A stretch of 64,000 nucleotides of DNA, taken from contig JAKJHU010000037.1 of assembly GCA_022316685.1 (NCBI GenBank), positions 21,413,188 to 21,477,187 on the forward strand. Direction: 5' to 3'. Source of the DNA: Progne subis subis (taxonomy: Eukaryota; Chordata; Aves; Passeriformes; Hirundinidae). Both the position numbers and the translations under genes were made by a program. Below, one piece after another: positions 60,901 through 64,000 of this stretch. Position 1 is the stretch's first letter; the number at the start of each line of letters is the position of its first letter. The notes under the pieces were generated by a model that saw nothing but the letters and a program-made list of their open reading frames with translations, was not told where the DNA came from and did not search any database.

Positions 60901-63900
60901 GCTTTTGAGGCAGCATAGATCTTGTAGAGAGTGATGTCTCTAACCAGACTTGTCTAGAGAAGAGTTAAGCTTCCCTGGAGTGAGCTTCACAGACTTAAGT
61001 TTCTTTGATTTGTTTGATTAGGTGGGGGAGAAGTGTGAAGGTAAGTCTGGGCTTTTTTGTTTATGGTTTGTTTTGTTTTTTAATTTAAATCTTTAATTTT
61101 TATGACTAATTGGAAGAGCACTATGTTGGGTTTTTTTAAACATAAACATTTGTTGAAGTGCATTGCATCATGAAGCATTGTGAAAGTAAAAAAAAAATAG
61201 TGTTGCCAAGTTGTGAATCTGGTATGTTCCAATAATAATGTGATTTGTCTGGGATATGAAGGATACTTCAGTATCTTTTAGAATGGGAAAACACTATAAC
61301 TACTTGTATAAAAGGAATAAATAAATGCATACCTCAATCTAATAATGTGCTCTCTGTTTAAAGGCAGAATGTGAAAAAAGACCTTTTTGTTTGTGATAGT
61401 TGCAAATGAAGCATCGTGTTGCCTTTTGGCAAGTTCTTTGCAGACTTGTACAGAGAAAAGGATTAGTATTATGGACAGTAATGTAATAGTTTTACATAGC
61501 TGCTTTGTAAAACCAGATTATATAGTTGTATACCAGGACACTTTACAGAAGCTTTGATTTACTTGTTCCTCTTTTATGGAACTCAACAGATTAATCCTTA
61601 TAATGTGAGATATTTGTGGGGTGTTGGAAGGATATAAGAGTTTTTGTACGGTGTTTGTGTACTGTTTTAAAAAAGGAAGGGCCCAAAGCATCTCTCCTAA
61701 TAAACTGTCATCAGCCTCAGTCTGTAGGTTCTTCTGGAGAAGAGAAAGAGATGCATTTTCTCTTGAATGTTTATGGGTGGAATGGTGGATTAAAAAATAG
61801 CAGGTTAAGTAGACTTTTTGAAGGGTACTATTTTAGGATGAGGAAATAACATAGGATATAATTGCTGTTCTCATGGCTAAAAAGCAATAAGCCAGACAAT
61901 AGATAAGACTGTCAATTTGAGCAACAACAAGACCAATGTTTCTACATGAAACAAGAGTGAAACAAATGCCAGGAGGGTGATTATGGCCCTCTACTTTGTA
62001 ACCTTTGTATGCACTTGAGTCTAGTTTTCCTATGCAAACAGTACAGGCAAGGTTTGTTCCTTACATTACTTTTACTTAAGGCTTGCATTATTTACAATTT
62101 AAAGATTCTGTGATGCTTTTCTGATCTGAAAAAGCATTTAATTGTTAAAAACTTTCCACTAACCACAGCAGTTGTGGAGGAAAAAGGTAGATAAGCAGGC
62201 ATCAGAACAGGGCAGAGAACTTTTTTTTCTTTTTTTGCACGGCTTTTCAATTTTAGATAAATGATATCCATACATATTGATGGCTTCTCAAATCTAAAGA
62301 ACTCAGAGAAAAAATCTATGGAAAAATCTCTGGTTTGGTTTCTTCAGTGTAAAAAAAATGAAGAATGATACATTCAGGTTTTCTTTTTTGTTGATAATGA
62401 AGATTAGTTGATTCATCCCTTTAACAACTCTAAGTGAAAAACATTTCACATATCTCCTTTGTGGAACATCCTTTTGGATGCTGAGTATAAGTTTTTAAGT
62501 TATCATAGTTGATTTTGTTGCGAGATAAGTGGAAGAAATCATAATTTGGGAAATAATGGAAAGTAAATAATGGAAATATAATAGAAAAGAAAACTAGGAA
62601 CATGATTTTATATAGGATTGGAAGGCAACGTAACTTCTATGCCACACTTCTGTGATGCAGATCACTTTTTGAAGGAAAGAATGACAGTAAGATTTGTGAG
62701 GGAGGAGTTACACTATGTTATTATAAAGTACCCAACATAATTTTTTGTTGCGTGTATAACTTTGTAGCTACTTTAAGTATTTCTGCACTTTTAATGCAGA
62801 AGTTGCTTGTGACTTCAAAAATTTGGTTGTGAAGAAGCAAAACTTTTTACGTCCTCTGCATGTGAGTTGTGGGTTTTTCAAATACTAGTCAGCTGTTAAT
62901 TGCCATCAATTAAATTGTAAGGATTTTGGAAGGTGGCGTTGGACGTTTTCTCTCTGCCTTGCATGCTCCAGGTGCTTTGAACAGTGAGAAGTAATGATGT
63001 AGGCAATAATCGTTTGCCTTTGACACAGTCATGATCCTTGTTGTCATCGTAGAGCTGAAAAAGTAAGGCTGCTGGTGATACAATGTGTGGTGGTTTATTT
63101 TCACATTTTGAGCAGGGAGGGATGATTTAAGAGACCACTGAATGCTAATTTCTGTTGCTTTGTTACCATGCATTTTAAATGGAAAAACAGCAAATGGATT
63201 TAATTTTTATAAGACTTGCAACCAATAATTGTAAAAATTCTCCATCTGCTTATTAGCAGCACTAATTCTTGAAAAGAGGAAAGATGCTTGTGTTTTCCTG
63301 ATCTGGAATGAACTGGAATGGATGAATGAAATATTCTGAAGGAAATCCCTGAGTGTTGGTAGTATTGTAAAGTTGAACTGCAAGAAAAATATTTTTCAAT
63401 CTATTTTTTTTTTGATCAGCACCGTGACTCTTTAAAAATGTGCTTCATTGCTTAGGCTCATTATTTGCCACAAATTCATTGAACAGAGGTTGCCACTTTT
63501 TTTTACATTTTGGTACAGTTCTCAGTATAACACTCATTATCTTTTCTGAGACTTTTCTAGATGTTGCAGCAATAATAAACCACAATGACTTAATCAGAAA
63601 TCTATGGCTGGTGACCCACCTGTGGTCCCTTCCAGTGACTTTGTTTGTTGACATTAAAAATAATTAATTAGAATATAAGAAATTCTACTATATTACTAGA
63701 ATTCTGCAGAGTTTGCTTTAAAAGTGATTGAAGTTTTTTTTTTTTTTAGAAAATTCTAATTACCTAGTAAGTCAAATGATGCTACCTTGGGAAGTTCTGG
63801 AGCTGAAGGTCACCTCACTCCTGAGGAGTGTATCAGGGAAGAAGCACTCACTTGCTTTGTGCTTCTTTGCTTTTTGCACCCCACATGGACCACTGTCCCA

Positions 63901-64000
63901 GATAGGATGCTGAGTTCAACAAGTCTCTGGCCTGACTTGTTCTTGCTGTTCTCGCTTGGTTTCCTTCATGTCCACAAAATTTTAATTGCTGCTTTATTGT

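Larger units (their letters stand above)
50589..64000 (+). other. SPIDR: SPIDR intron 5, partial (at least 13.4 kb)
   Basis: Contains four CR1 fragments, a GC-rich island and two perfect short tandem duplications (listed). I searched for the following human SPIDR block (IEILEYSSDSE and onwards) and did not find it. The stretches 52.6-54.8, 55.2-57.9 and 58.0-64.0 kb hold nothing I can name. Confidence 0.65.

Noticed and set aside
61020..61045. Possible 19-nt micro-exon (ttgattag to gtaagt) in SPIDR intron 5
   Set aside because: Good splice-like borders only; its sequence matches nothing in SPIDR and the length would break the frame unless another exon compensates.
1..64000. CRISPR arrays, bacterial operons, tRNA or rRNA genes
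   Set aside because: The window is vertebrate nuclear DNA. No regularly spaced repeats, tRNA B-box with cloverleaf, or rRNA segment was seen on either strand.

Overview
This is a vertebrate, almost certainly avian, nuclear window. It is AT-rich and intron-dominated, with two GC-rich CpG islands, several CR1 LINE fragments (the main bird retroposon), no Alu-like or recent L1-like elements, and two solo retroviral LTRs. One of these (about 23.35-23.98 kb) resembles the ERVL-type LTRs common in songbirds, so a passerine is my best guess. The species call is inference from repeats, not from a diagnostic gene.

Two protein-coding genes lie head to head. On the minus strand, an ethanolaminephosphotransferase-family gene (SELENOI/EPT1-like) starts in a CpG island at about 31.3 kb and runs leftwards off the window. 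Five coding exons (57, 69, 109, 75 and 269 bp) join in frame to give the first 193 residues, including the complete CDP-alcohol phosphotransferase signature D107-G-x2-A-R112-x8-G121-x3-D125-x3-D129. The residues differ from canonical SELENOI often enough that I read it as a paralogue. The C-terminal half, where SELENOI carries its selenocysteine, is outside the window.

On the plus strand, SPIDR (scaffold protein involved in DNA repair, KIAA0146) starts in a second CpG island at about 38.2 kb and runs rightwards off the window. Five coding exons (15, 156, 79, 183 and 158 bp) join in frame to give the first 197 residues. The two start codons are about 6.9 kb apart. The genes have no known functional link: one makes membrane phospholipid, the other serves homologous recombination.

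Layout: 1-3.2 kb, SELENOI-like intron 5 with a poly(T) tract and a MIR-like SINE; 3.2-18.1 kb, exons 5 to 2 with CR1 copies between them, one split by a small solo LTR; 18.1-31.2 kb, intron 1 with an ERVL-like LTR and a very old CR1; 31.0-31.6 kb, promoter island; 31.6-37.8 kb, intergenic with a strand-asymmetric A/C tract; 37.8-38.6 kb, SPIDR island; 38.2-50.6 kb, SPIDR exons 1-5; 50.6-64 kb, SPIDR intron 5 with CR1 fragments and a small GC island.

Nothing here looks like an undescribed defence, mobile or biosynthetic system. The most useful observations are the SELENOI-like paralogue, its tandem 9-nt in-frame splice acceptor, the GC island in SPIDR intron 5, and the A/C-only tract upstream of the SELENOI-like promoter. 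Exon calls rest on reading frame, splice sites and remembered human sequences; no database search was possible.
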